NCBI GenBank assembly: GCA_012839145.1
Contig: DUNY01000183.1
Coordinates: 1 to 6,880 of the forward strand
Origin: Thermoanaerobacterales bacterium
GTDB lineage: Bacteria > Bacillota > Thermosediminibacteria > Thermosediminibacterales > Tepidanaerobacteraceae
DNA length: 6,880 bases
Reading direction: 5' to 3'
The first letter of the stretch is position 1. The number at the start of each line of letters is the position of its first letter. Both the position numbers and the translations under genes were made by a program. Below are positions 1 through 6,880 of this stretch, piece by piece. The notes below the pieces were generated by a model. The model saw nothing but the letters and a program-made list of their open reading frames with translations, did not search any database and was not told the origin of the DNA.

Positions 1-1
1 A

Positions 2-2122
<2,121 letters not shown>

Positions 2123-2130
2123 CTACCCCC

Positions 2131-3048
2131 CTATCTTCTGTTTCTCAAAAAATTTAATATTGACATTATATCACTAGGTATTGGTGCCATAAACACCATA
2201 TATTCATCAGTGCTTGGATGACTAAAACCGATTTTATAAGCATGAAGTGCTTGGCCTTTTATTTCAAAAGGTGCTTTTCTCCTTGAATAGATTGGATCTC
2301 CGATAATGGGATGACCGATAAATTTCATATGAACCCTTATTTGATGCGTTCTTCCCGTTTCGATAGTCACTTCAAGGAAAGTAAAGTCATTAAATCTTTC
2401 TAATACATGAAAATGCGTTATTGCTTCTTTTGAGTTTTTTGCAGTAACAAGCATTTCCATTCGCTTCAAAGGGTGTCTGCCAATAGGGGCGTTTATTGTG
2501 GCTTTGTTTTCCTGGACCTGACCCCATACCAAAGTCCGGTAAACTTTTGTAATTTCTCTATTTTTAAGTTGTTTTGAAATACTCTTATGAGCAATATCAC
2601 TTTTTGCCAAAACTATCACACCGGAAGTATCTTTATCCAGTCGATGTACTATACCCGGCCGCATTGAACCACTTCTAACTGATAATTTTTTAGTATGATT
2701 AAGTAAGGCGTTTATCAGTGTACCTGAATAGTTTCCAGGAGCAGGATAAACCACCATACCCCTAGGTTTATTTATCACTATAATATCCTGATCCTCAAAA
2801 ATAATGTCCAGGGGGATTTTCTCAGGATTTATTGATGGCTGTGTAACAGGAGGAATAATAACTGTTATTTGGTCTTTTTGTTTTAGCTTGTAATTAGGCT
2901 TCACAGGAGAACCATTTACTTTTACCCAACCTTCAATTATCCCTTTTTTTAGAAAACTTCTGGTGGCCTGTAATTTTTCGACTAAAAAAATATCTAATCG
3001 TTTTTTTTCATCTTCTTGTTCTATTGTAAAAACATGTTTGTTTTTCAA
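2131..3048 (-). CDS. rluD: RluA/RluD-family 23S rRNA pseudouridine synthase
   Basis: This enzyme family isomerises specific uridines of 23S rRNA (or other structured RNA) to pseudouridine in the cytoplasm. The 305-residue protein has an N-terminal S4 RNA-binding domain (about 17-65, with RLDIFL and GWVKVNG) followed by the RluA catalytic domain. The catalytic motif HRLDKDTSG is at 135-143, with the nucleophilic aspartate at D138, and a second family motif TGRTHQIRVH is at 231-240. The start is TTG: a perfect AGGAGG lies six bases upstream, inside the final codons of lspA, and no in-frame ATG precedes the S4 domain. It begins 3 bp after the lspA stop, which suggests translational coupling. Exact target uridines cannot be told from sequence; B. 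subtilis YlyB is the counterpart by neighbourhood (lspA-ylyB-pyrR). Confidence 0.95.
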   Translation of the reverse strand: MKNKHVFTIEQEDEKKRLDIFLVEKLQATRSFLKKGIIEGWVKVNGSPVKPNYKLKQKDQITVIIPPVTQPSINPEKIPLDIIFEDQDIIVINKPRGMVVYPAPGNYSGTLINALLNHTKKLSVRSGSMRPGIVHRLDKDTSGVIVLAKSDIAHKSISKQLKNREITKVYRTLVWGQVQENKATINAPIGRHPLKRMEMLVTAKNSKEAITHFHVLERFNDFTFLEVTIETGRTHQIRVHMKFIGHPIIGDPIYSRRKAPFEIKGQALHAYKIGFSHPSTDEYMVFMAPIPSDIMSILNFLRNRR

Positions 3049-3051
3049 AGC

Positions 3052-3513
3052 TTACCTCCTGTTTTTAATGTTCAGATTTCGGAACTCCGGATGAAAAGTA
3101 ATGAGATACGCCAAAACAACAACGCCTAAAACTATGGCACAATCAGCTATATTAAAAACAGGCCAAACCCTAAAATCTAGAAAATCCACCACGTACCCAT
3201 ATCTCAGCCTATCAATCAAATTTCCAAAGGCTCCCCCAAGAATCATGGCCATAACAATGCCAAAGATTTTCCGTTTTATTGGGTATTTAATCAAAATATA
3301 TATAATTGTTAATATAATAACAGAAGAAACCGCAGTGAATAAAAAGGTTTTACCTTTTAAAATACTAAAAGCCGCACCTGTGTTTTGCACATATGTTATA
3401 TGAAAAATATTTTCCAAGACAGGGATAGATTGATACGGTTTCATAGCTCTTTGGACCAGGTGTTTTGTTGTTATGTCTGCAGCAAAAATTAAAATACTTA
3501 TAATGAAATACAA
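3052..3513 (-). CDS. lspA: Lipoprotein signal peptidase (signal peptidase II)
   Basis: LspA is an integral-membrane aspartyl protease that removes the signal peptide of diacylglyceryl-modified prolipoproteins. Four hydrophobic membrane segments are visible. Conserved motifs, numbered from the proposed start, are AAD (D13), NTGAAFS (from N44), GNLIDR (97-102), VVDF (D110) and FNIAD (D124); D110 and D124 fit the family's catalytic dyad. I place the start at the TTG at 3511-3513, giving 153 residues that begin MYFIISILIFAAD, because GGAGGT lies seven bases before it. A longer frame can start at another TTG (3526-3528), but that start has no ribosome binding site and would place the GGAGGT inside the gene. 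A strong promoter lies about 30 bp upstream. The gene heads the lspA-rluD-pyrR unit. Confidence 0.96.
   Translation of the reverse strand: MYFIISILIFAADITTKHLVQRAMKPYQSIPVLENIFHITYVQNTGAAFSILKGKTFLFTAVSSVIILTIIYILIKYPIKRKIFGIVMAMILGGAFGNLIDRLRYGYVVDFLDFRVWPVFNIADCAIVLGVVVLAYLITFHPEFRNLNIKNRR
3055..3060 (-). promoter_or_regulatory. Ribosome binding site of rluD, embedded in the end of lspA
   Basis: Perfect AGGAGG, six bases before the rluD TTG. The same six bases encode the last two arginines of LspA. This site decides the TTG start and makes translational coupling between the two genes likely. Confidence 0.85.
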
Positions 3514-3520
3514 AATTGCT

Positions 3521-3526
3521 ACCTCC
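3521..3526 (-). promoter_or_regulatory. Ribosome binding site that fixes the lspA start
   Basis: GGAGGT with a seven-base spacer to the TTG at 3511-3513. It overlaps the first codons of the longer possible reading frame, which argues that the shorter start is the one used. Confidence 0.8.
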
Positions 3527-3545
3527 AAGGTTATGCTTTATTTTC

Positions 3546-3574
3546 ATTATATAATACCCGGTTTTAAACTTCAA
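3546..3574 (-). promoter_or_regulatory. Sigma-A-type promoter for lspA-rluD-pyrR
   Basis: On the minus strand, TTGAAG (3569-3574) and a consensus TATAAT (3546-3551) are separated by exactly 17 bp. Transcription would start near 3539, giving a leader of about 25 nt before the lspA TTG. The leader is too short to hold a riboswitch or a PyrR attenuator. The -35 box begins only a few bases after the T-tract of the preceding terminator. Confidence 0.8.
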
Positions 3575-3577
3575 TGT

Positions 3578-3598
3578 AAAAAAAAAGCCCATAAGGGC
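3578..3598 (-). terminator. Intrinsic terminator of yteA
   Basis: On the minus strand, immediately after the yteA stop, GCCC-TTAT-GGGC forms a short GC stem with a four-base loop and is followed by nine consecutive T. The GC stem is only four base pairs, but imperfect A/T pairing could extend it into the T-tract. It separates yteA transcription from lspA. Confidence 0.72.
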
Positions 3599-3600
3599 AT

Positions 3601-4239
3601 CTATTTTCCGAGTTGATTTTTATCATCTTCATCGGTATCTTTTTCATCAATAATGGTATCACTTTGTTCTACTATACCTCGTTTCTCGTCACCATTTACC
3701 TGAGTCTCGGTATAATCCACAGCACCTGGTACATCTTGAGGACCATCGGAAGTGCCATACCGAGCCACATCCTGCCATGCATCTTCACCATCATACTCAA
3801 TCTTGTTAGTACCATCCAAAAAGCTTCTTCCAAATGGATATTTTAATATTTCCTCTTCTAGAGGTCTCCTGCTATGATCACCTGACTTTTCTTCCGATAT
3901 CTTGCAATCTACACAAAAAGTCGTATAAGGTAAAGCTTTTAACCTTTCCTCTTCGATCGGTTTTCCACAATTTTCACATATTCCATATGTCCCGTTATTT
4001 ATTCTGTTTAAAGCATGGTTAACTTTCATGAGTATAACTTTTGTATTTCCCTTTAAACCCAGATCTTTTGCCCTCTCAAAGGTTTCCGCACCTAAATCAG
4101 CAGGATGATTATCATATCCTGAAAGCTCACCTACAGACTCTTTCAAAGGTTCATTACCGCGCTTAATTAATATATCCATTTGTTTTTCAAGGTTATGTTT
4201 TAACTTTTCGAGTTCTCCTTTTAAATATACTAGATGCAA
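3601..4239 (-). CDS. yteA: YteA-family TraR/DksA C4 zinc-finger protein
   Basis: This 212-residue protein has the layout of the yteA family: an N-terminal coiled coil (about 5-33), the signature ELSGYDNHPADLGAETFER (38-56), and a DksA/TraR-type C4 zinc finger with CENC (C88, C91) and CVDC (C109, C112). A conserved C-terminal part follows (FGRSF, DGEDAWQDVARYGTSD), then an acidic tail. DksA-type proteins bind the secondary channel of RNA polymerase; the YteA branch is associated with sporulating Firmicutes, but its exact role is not established. The start is TTG with AGGAGG seven bases upstream. A closer ATG at 4241-4243 is out of frame. The gene may have its own extended -10 promoter, and it ends in an intrinsic terminator, so it could be expressed separately from its neighbours. 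Confidence 0.92.
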   Translation of the reverse strand: MHLVYLKGELEKLKHNLEKQMDILIKRGNEPLKESVGELSGYDNHPADLGAETFERAKDLGLKGNTKVILMKVNHALNRINNGTYGICENCGKPIEEERLKALPYTTFCVDCKISEEKSGDHSRRPLEEEILKYPFGRSFLDGTNKIEYDGEDAWQDVARYGTSDGPQDVPGAVDYTETQVNGDEKRGIVEQSDTIIDEKDTDEDDKNQLGK

Positions 4240-4246
4240 GCATTGG

Positions 4247-4252
4247 CCTCCT
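4247..4252 (-). promoter_or_regulatory. Ribosome binding site that fixes the yteA TTG start
   Basis: AGGAGG with a seven-base spacer to the TTG at 4237-4239. An ATG lies between them but only three bases from the site and out of frame, so TTG is preferred. Confidence 0.8.
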
Positions 4253-4268
4253 TTTGTTTCTTTATCTC

Positions 4269-4277
4269 AGTATATCA
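4269..4277 (-). promoter_or_regulatory. Possible extended -10 promoter of yteA
   Basis: On the minus strand TGATATACT matches the extended -10 form TGnTATAAT with one mismatch. No good -35 box is seen 16-18 bp upstream. The start point would be near 4262, giving a leader of about 23 nt that contains the ribosome binding site. A sporulation sigma factor could also act here; I cannot tell. Confidence 0.4.
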
Positions 4278-4288
4278 TGTTAGGTGTA

Positions 4289-4585
4289 TCATCGAATAGA
4301 AAGCTGTTTTTGGACTATTTTTATTATATCTGCTATAAATGTTCCTATTATTGGTAATCTTAAAACTACCATACGCTGAAGTAAATATATTACAAAAGCA
4401 CCTAAAAGTGTAAACCCTATAGCAGTACCAAAACCTCTAGCAATACCTCCTATAAAATTGATGTAAAGAAGTCTCTTGGGATTCCGCAGAACCTCCAAGT
4501 ATTCTGAAAGATTTAGTTTTTCTATTCTCACAGATAGTTCATCAATTTTTTGGCTTAGCTCGCGAAAGGTTTTTTCATCAGTCAT
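4289..4585 (-). CDS. Small membrane protein, DUF5665-like
   Basis: The 98-residue protein has no known function. An N-terminal amphipathic, coiled-coil-like helix (about 4-28, FRELSQKIDELSVRIEKLNL) leads into a conserved-looking junction (NPKRLLYINFIGGIARGFGTAIGF, roughly 36-58). A long hydrophobic, glycine-rich membrane segment covers about 42-71, and a shorter LPIIGTFIADIIKIVQ helix lies at 77-92. This layout matches my memory of the DUF5665 family found in Clostridia, but I could not search. The start is ATG with AGAGGG seven bases upstream. It sits 93 bp after divIVA and 49 bp before yteA. Positive residues flank the first membrane segment, so an N-in orientation is plausible. Other small membrane proteins remain possible. 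Confidence 0.8.
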   Translation of the reverse strand: MTDEKTFRELSQKIDELSVRIEKLNLSEYLEVLRNPKRLLYINFIGGIARGFGTAIGFTLLGAFVIYLLQRMVVLRLPIIGTFIADIIKIVQKQLSIR

Positions 4586-4678
4586 ATGGATTCCCTCTAG
4601 AGTAATTTATCCAACTAAGCTTTTTTTATTCTTTTTAATGTTCTCGATGGATTACATAATATAGAATTATATTTTTCA
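4586..4678. other. AT-rich intergenic gap between divIVA and the DUF5665-like gene
   Basis: This 93-bp gap holds the AGAGGG ribosome binding site of the DUF5665-like gene, inside the palindrome CTCTAGAG. It also has TATAAT- and TATTAT-like boxes on the minus strand without a credible -35 partner. A 5-bp A/T-only inverted repeat (ATAAT/ATTAT) is not followed by a T-tract, so I see no clear terminator. Whether transcription continues from divIVA is open. Confidence 0.5.
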
Positions 4679-5281
4679 TTACATTTTGTCTTCCTTTAGA
4701 CCGCTTGCCTCGTCTATATGGTTAATTTCTACTGTTCTGTCTGAATCATTTAAGGTTTTCTCATTTTCTTCATCCTCTGTCGATGCAACTTCTAAAACAG
4801 TATCAATCAAAACGGGATCATTCTTCTCAAATACTTTAAGCTCTGGAGATTCTAAGTATTCCAGTTGGGATTGAAGAAAATTTTTGAATCGAATTTTATA
4901 TAAATAAAACTGCCGTCTTAGTTCTTCATTTTTATCATTTAGTTGATTACACTTTTGTTCGGCTCGTTGTAAAATCTTTTCCGCTTGTAAATACGCTTGT
5001 TTTAAAACGGCTTCTCTCTCCTTTTGAGCATTAATCCGCACATCCTCAGCTGTTTTCTCCGCTAGAACAAGGGTGTTTTTTAATGTAGCCTCAATATCTT
5101 TGTAGCCTTGCATTTTTTCTTCTAATAATTCAATTTGCTCTTTCAGATCTCTATTCTCTTTATAAATTCTCTCATAGCTTTGCAATAGTCTATCCAAAAA
5201 CTCATCCACTTCTTCTTTATTATAACCTCTTATGGATTTTCCGAATTCTTTTTTTTGAATTTCCAAAGGCGAAATGTCCAT
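4679..5281 (-). CDS. divIVA: DivIVA-family polar/septal coiled-coil protein
   Basis: DivIVA recognises negatively curved membrane at poles and septa and recruits partners for division-site placement, chromosome anchoring during sporulation and wall growth. The 200-residue protein begins with the canonical lipid-binding domain: MDISPLEIQKKEF, then IRGYNKEEVDEFLD (17-30), including the R18-G19-Y20 tip. A long coiled coil follows (about 32-145, rich in E, K, Q and L heptads). The C-terminal ~50 residues are acidic and probably disordered (TEDEENEKTLNDSD), which makes the protein longer than the ~164 residues of B. subtilis DivIVA. The start is ATG, with AAGGGG ten bases upstream in the 14-bp gap after yggT. 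It is the last gene of the tightly spaced yggS-sepF-yggT-divIVA group; ylmH, usual between yggT and divIVA, is absent. Confidence 0.95.
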   Translation of the reverse strand: MDISPLEIQKKEFGKSIRGYNKEEVDEFLDRLLQSYERIYKENRDLKEQIELLEEKMQGYKDIEATLKNTLVLAEKTAEDVRINAQKEREAVLKQAYLQAEKILQRAEQKCNQLNDKNEELRRQFYLYKIRFKNFLQSQLEYLESPELKVFEKNDPVLIDTVLEVASTEDEENEKTLNDSDRTVEINHIDEASGLKEDKM

Positions 5282-5295
5282 TTCTAATCATCCCC

Positions 5296-5574
5296 TTACC
5301 AAAGAATCATCATCAATGATCTTATTACGATTCCTCTTAAAAAATTTAAAAAGAGTAGAGCCAGCATTGGTGAAAAATCCAGATAAAACCCATGCCCCTT
5401 CGGAATGAATATTTGCAAAAAAGACCTGAATGGAGCCAAAATTGGCTCTGTTGTTTGATAAATAATTCTAGTAATACTTGGATTTATAGGATTGGGAAAA
5501 AAGGATAAAATAATTCTTAAAGTAATCATAAAGTAAATGAATTGAAATAACAGGTTGACCATAGTTATCAACAA
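5296..5574 (-). CDS. yggT: YggT-family (YlmG) membrane protein
   Basis: YggT/YlmG proteins are small two-helix membrane proteins linked genetically to division genes; the molecular role is not settled. The 92-residue protein has two hydrophobic segments (about 3-26 and 68-90) joined by a loop with family motifs: LRIILSFFPNP (19-29), TEPILAPFR (42-50) and DFSPMLALL (66-74). The start is a TTG with GAGAGGTG six bases upstream. A second TTG follows directly and could be used instead. An ATG at codon 5 is too far from the site (18 bases). It lies 12 bp after sepF and 14 bp before divIVA, consistent with one transcript. No signal peptide other than the first membrane helix is seen. Confidence 0.92.
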   Translation of the reverse strand: MLITMVNLLFQFIYFMITLRIILSFFPNPINPSITRIIYQTTEPILAPFRSFLQIFIPKGHGFYLDFSPMLALLFLNFLRGIVIRSLMMILW

Positions 5575-5580
5575 TTATTT

Positions 5581-5588
5581 CACCTCTC
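5581..5588 (-). promoter_or_regulatory. Ribosome binding site that fixes the yggT TTG start
   Basis: GAGAGGTG six bases before tandem TTG codons (5569-5574). It overlaps the sepF stop codon TGA (5587-5589), suggesting coupling. Confidence 0.7.
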
Positions 5589-6021
5589 ATTTTGAAGCTA
5601 GAGATGACTTGTCTTGGTTTTCTTCTTCTATATCTACACCGGAAACATCAATATTATCAGGTACGAATAAAAATATTCCGGGACCTACTTTTTTTACAGC
5701 TCCATTTAACGCATAAATACTGCCTGCCATAAAATCCAGTACCCGCTTTGCGTTTTCCCTATCAAGCTTTTCCAGATTGACAATGGCTGCTCTTCGGTTT
5801 TTAACCTCATCGCTTATTTCGCGAACCTCTTCAAAAGAATCTGGTTTAAATATCACCATTTTATTTTTACTTGTCTGATGGATATTAATTACTCTTCCGA
5901 TGGGTTTTGACTCTGGTCGGGCAACATAAGGCTCAAAATTATCTTTTTCATGTTCTTGTGATACTTCATCTTCAATACCTAAGAAGTACAGTATTTTTTT
6001 AAAAAATGTTTTCCCGCTCAT
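5587..6021 (-). CDS. sepF: SepF, FtsZ-binding cell-division protein
   Basis: SepF bundles FtsZ filaments and tethers them to the membrane through an N-terminal amphipathic helix. I start at the ATG at 6019-6021 (144 residues, MSGKTFFKKILYFLGIEDE), where AAAGGGAG lies four bases upstream. The frame extends six codons to a TTG directly after the yggS stop, but that codon has no ribosome binding site. The N-terminal helix (1-15) suits membrane anchoring, followed by a charged linker (16-40). The SepF core begins about residue 42 (GRVINIHQTSKNKMVIFKP) and contains the family motifs NRRAAIVNLE (75-84), DFMAGSIYALNG (96-107) and KVGPGIFLFVP (111-121). A short acidic tail closes the protein. It is 18 bp after yggS and 12 bp before yggT. 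Confidence 0.95.
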   Translation of the reverse strand: MSGKTFFKKILYFLGIEDEVSQEHEKDNFEPYVARPESKPIGRVINIHQTSKNKMVIFKPDSFEEVREISDEVKNRRAAIVNLEKLDRENAKRVLDFMAGSIYALNGAVKKVGPGIFLFVPDNIDVSGVDIEEENQDKSSLASK

Positions 6022-6025
6022 TTTT

Positions 6026-6033
6026 CTCCCTTT
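6026..6033 (-). promoter_or_regulatory. Ribosome binding site supporting the sepF ATG start
   Basis: AAAGGGAG with a four-base spacer to the ATG at 6019-6021; the spacer is slightly short. The alternative upstream TTG has no comparable site. Confidence 0.6.
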
Positions 6034-6039
6034 CTGCAA

Positions 6040-6735
6040 TTATTTTGTTGTTCTTGACCCAAAAATACCAGTGCCTATTCTCACCATATTTGCCCCTTCT
6101 TCTATAGCCACTTCAAAATCATTGCTCATTCCCATGGACAAAAAATTCATATCTACATTATTTATGAATTTTTGTTTTATATTTTTAAAGATACTGCTTA
6201 AATGTTGGAAGTATGGTCTTACTTCTTCCGGATTTGGCTTGAAAGGCGCTATCGCCATCAAGCCCTTTACCTTTATATTGGGAAATAATGCAACCTCCTC
6301 TATAAAACTCTCAGTGTCGTCTGGATCTATACCGTATTTTGTTTTTTCTCTGCCTATGTTTACTTGAATTAAGACATCAATTGTTTTATCCGCCTGCTCT
6401 GCTCTTTTTTGGATTTCTTCAGCCAATGGCAGGCTATCTAGGGACTGAATCATAGAAAATATGTTAATTGCCTTTTTGACTTTATTTCTTTGCAGGTGCC
6501 CTATTAAATGCCACTTTACATTACCCTTTACTAATCCAATTTTATTACGGGCTTCTTGCACTCTATTTTCTCCTAACAAAACAAGACCATTGTTAACAGC
6601 TAATTGAACCACTTCATGTGAAAAGTTCTTCGTAACCGCAACTATGTGGATTTCTTCTGAATCCCTCCTAGATTTCTCAGCGGCAACTTCTATCCTGGAT
6701 TTGATGTCTCGGATGTTTTGCTTCAAATAAACCAT
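6040..6735 (-). CDS. yggS: YggS/PLPBP-family pyridoxal-5'-phosphate homeostasis protein
   Basis: The family (YlmE in Bacillus, PLPBP in humans) binds PLP on a single TIM-barrel domain and balances B6 vitamer and amino-acid pools; no enzymatic activity is established. The 231-residue protein has full family length. The PLP-binding lysine is K36 in HIVAVTKNF (30-38). Further motifs are GENRVQEA (55-62), WHLIGHLQRNK (75-85), VNIGREKTKYG, GLMAIAP, SMGMSNDFEVAI (200-211) and RIGTGIFG (219-226), the phosphate-binding end. The start is ATG with GAGGGG six bases upstream. It begins 12 bp after the stop of the HlyD-like gene and 18 bp before sepF, matching the usual division-cluster arrangement. Confidence 0.96.
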   Translation of the reverse strand: MVYLKQNIRDIKSRIEVAAEKSRRDSEEIHIVAVTKNFSHEVVQLAVNNGLVLLGENRVQEARNKIGLVKGNVKWHLIGHLQRNKVKKAINIFSMIQSLDSLPLAEEIQKRAEQADKTIDVLIQVNIGREKTKYGIDPDDTESFIEEVALFPNIKVKGLMAIAPFKPNPEEVRPYFQHLSSIFKNIKQKFINNVDMNFLSMGMSNDFEVAIEEGANMVRIGTGIFGSRTTK

Positions 6736-6747
6736 GTGATTCCCCTC

Positions 6748-6880
6748 TTATTGTACTATAATTTTATCTCCTGGTTTTAATTCATTTACAATCATTTTGC
6801 TTTCATTTTTAGCTATGATTTCTATTGGCTTAAAACGCTTTTTACCCCTTTCTAATATGTATACTCCTTCTTTCCCTTCC
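6748..6880 (-). CDS. C-terminus of an HlyD-like membrane-fusion/adaptor protein, cut by window edge
   Basis: The 43 visible residues are the end of a minus-strand gene whose start lies beyond the right edge. They read EGKEGVYILERGKKRFKPIE, then IIAKNESKMIVN and ELKPGDKIIVQ before a TAA stop at 6748-6750. A 'GVYVL..G..RF.PVE' stretch followed by 'GL.PGD.VV' is typical of the C-terminal beta domain of HlyD/RND-type adaptor proteins, and HlyD-like genes next to yggS-sepF are, as I recall, common in Clostridia. The assignment rests on a short tail only. The 12-bp gap to yggS, with the yggS ribosome binding site next to the stop codon, indicates that this gene belongs to the same operon. The frame is too short to have been called as a separate long ORF, but it is continuous to the edge. 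Confidence 0.6.
   Translation of the reverse strand, partial: EGKEGVYILERGKKRFKPIEIIAKNESKMIVNELKPGDKIIVQ

Noticed and set aside
3101..3403. Plus-strand open frame of 100 codons opposite lspA.
   Set aside because: LspA on the other strand has all catalytic motifs; the antisense product looks like a reverse translation of membrane helices with no family features.
3365..3592. Minus-strand frame of 75 codons overlapping the lspA 5' region and upstream promoter.
   Set aside because: It would start inside the yteA terminator and run across the lspA promoter in another frame; its sequence shows no conserved features.
4640..4678. TATAAT- and TATTAT-like boxes after divIVA as a promoter for the DUF5665-like gene.
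   Set aside because: At 17 bp spacing the -35 hexamers are GGAAGA and ATGTAA, a poor match; AT-rich sequence produces such boxes often.
6022..6039. TTG at 6037-6039 as the sepF start.
   Set aside because: It follows the yggS stop directly and has no Shine-Dalgarno; the ATG at 6019-6021 has AAAGGGAG before it and matches usual SepF N-termini.
6071..6367. Plus-strand open frame of 98 codons opposite yggS.
   Set aside because: Fully inside yggS, whose reading frame is certain; no independent signals.

Overview
The window reads as an ordinary, AT-rich chromosomal segment of a Gram-positive bacterium, most likely a spore-forming member of the Firmicutes in or near the class Clostridia. The evidence is a ylm/divIVA-type division cluster (yggS-sepF-yggT-divIVA), a YteA-type TraR/DksA protein, a DUF5665-like small membrane protein, an lspA-rluD-pyrR string and an RqcH (NFACT) protein. 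Purine-rich Shine-Dalgarno sequences precede nearly all genes, and four of the nine starts visible in the window appear to be TTG. I cannot name the genus.

Layout, from the right edge in the direction of transcription (minus strand). First comes the 3' end of an HlyD-like adaptor protein, cut by the window edge. It is followed by yggS (PLP homeostasis), sepF (FtsZ anchor), yggT (membrane protein) and divIVA (polar/septal coiled-coil protein), each 12-18 bp apart and probably one operon. After a 93-bp gap come a DUF5665-like membrane protein and, behind a possible extended -10 promoter, a yteA-family zinc-finger gene that ends in a short intrinsic terminator. A well-formed sigma-A promoter right after that terminator starts a compact lspA-rluD-pyrR unit (3-bp and 11-bp gaps). 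On the plus strand, rqcH enters from the left edge (5' end missing) and converges on pyrR; the two coding regions overlap by 12 bp.

Functionally, the right half concerns division-site architecture (SepF, YggT, DivIVA) with a PLP-homeostasis gene. The middle has a likely sporulation-related regulator and an uncharacterised membrane protein. The left half combines lipoprotein signal-peptide processing (LspA), rRNA pseudouridylation (RluD), pyrimidine-responsive RNA regulation (PyrR) and ribosome-associated quality control (RqcH).

I found no RNA gene, CRISPR array, insertion sequence, prophage or defence system, and no convincing undescribed system. The most useful observations are corrected start codons, the TTG-start clustering, the absence of ylmH between yggT and divIVA, pyrR separated from any pyr biosynthetic gene, and the convergent overlap of rqcH and pyrR. 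The only gene-free stretches are the short intergenic gaps, all under 100 bp.
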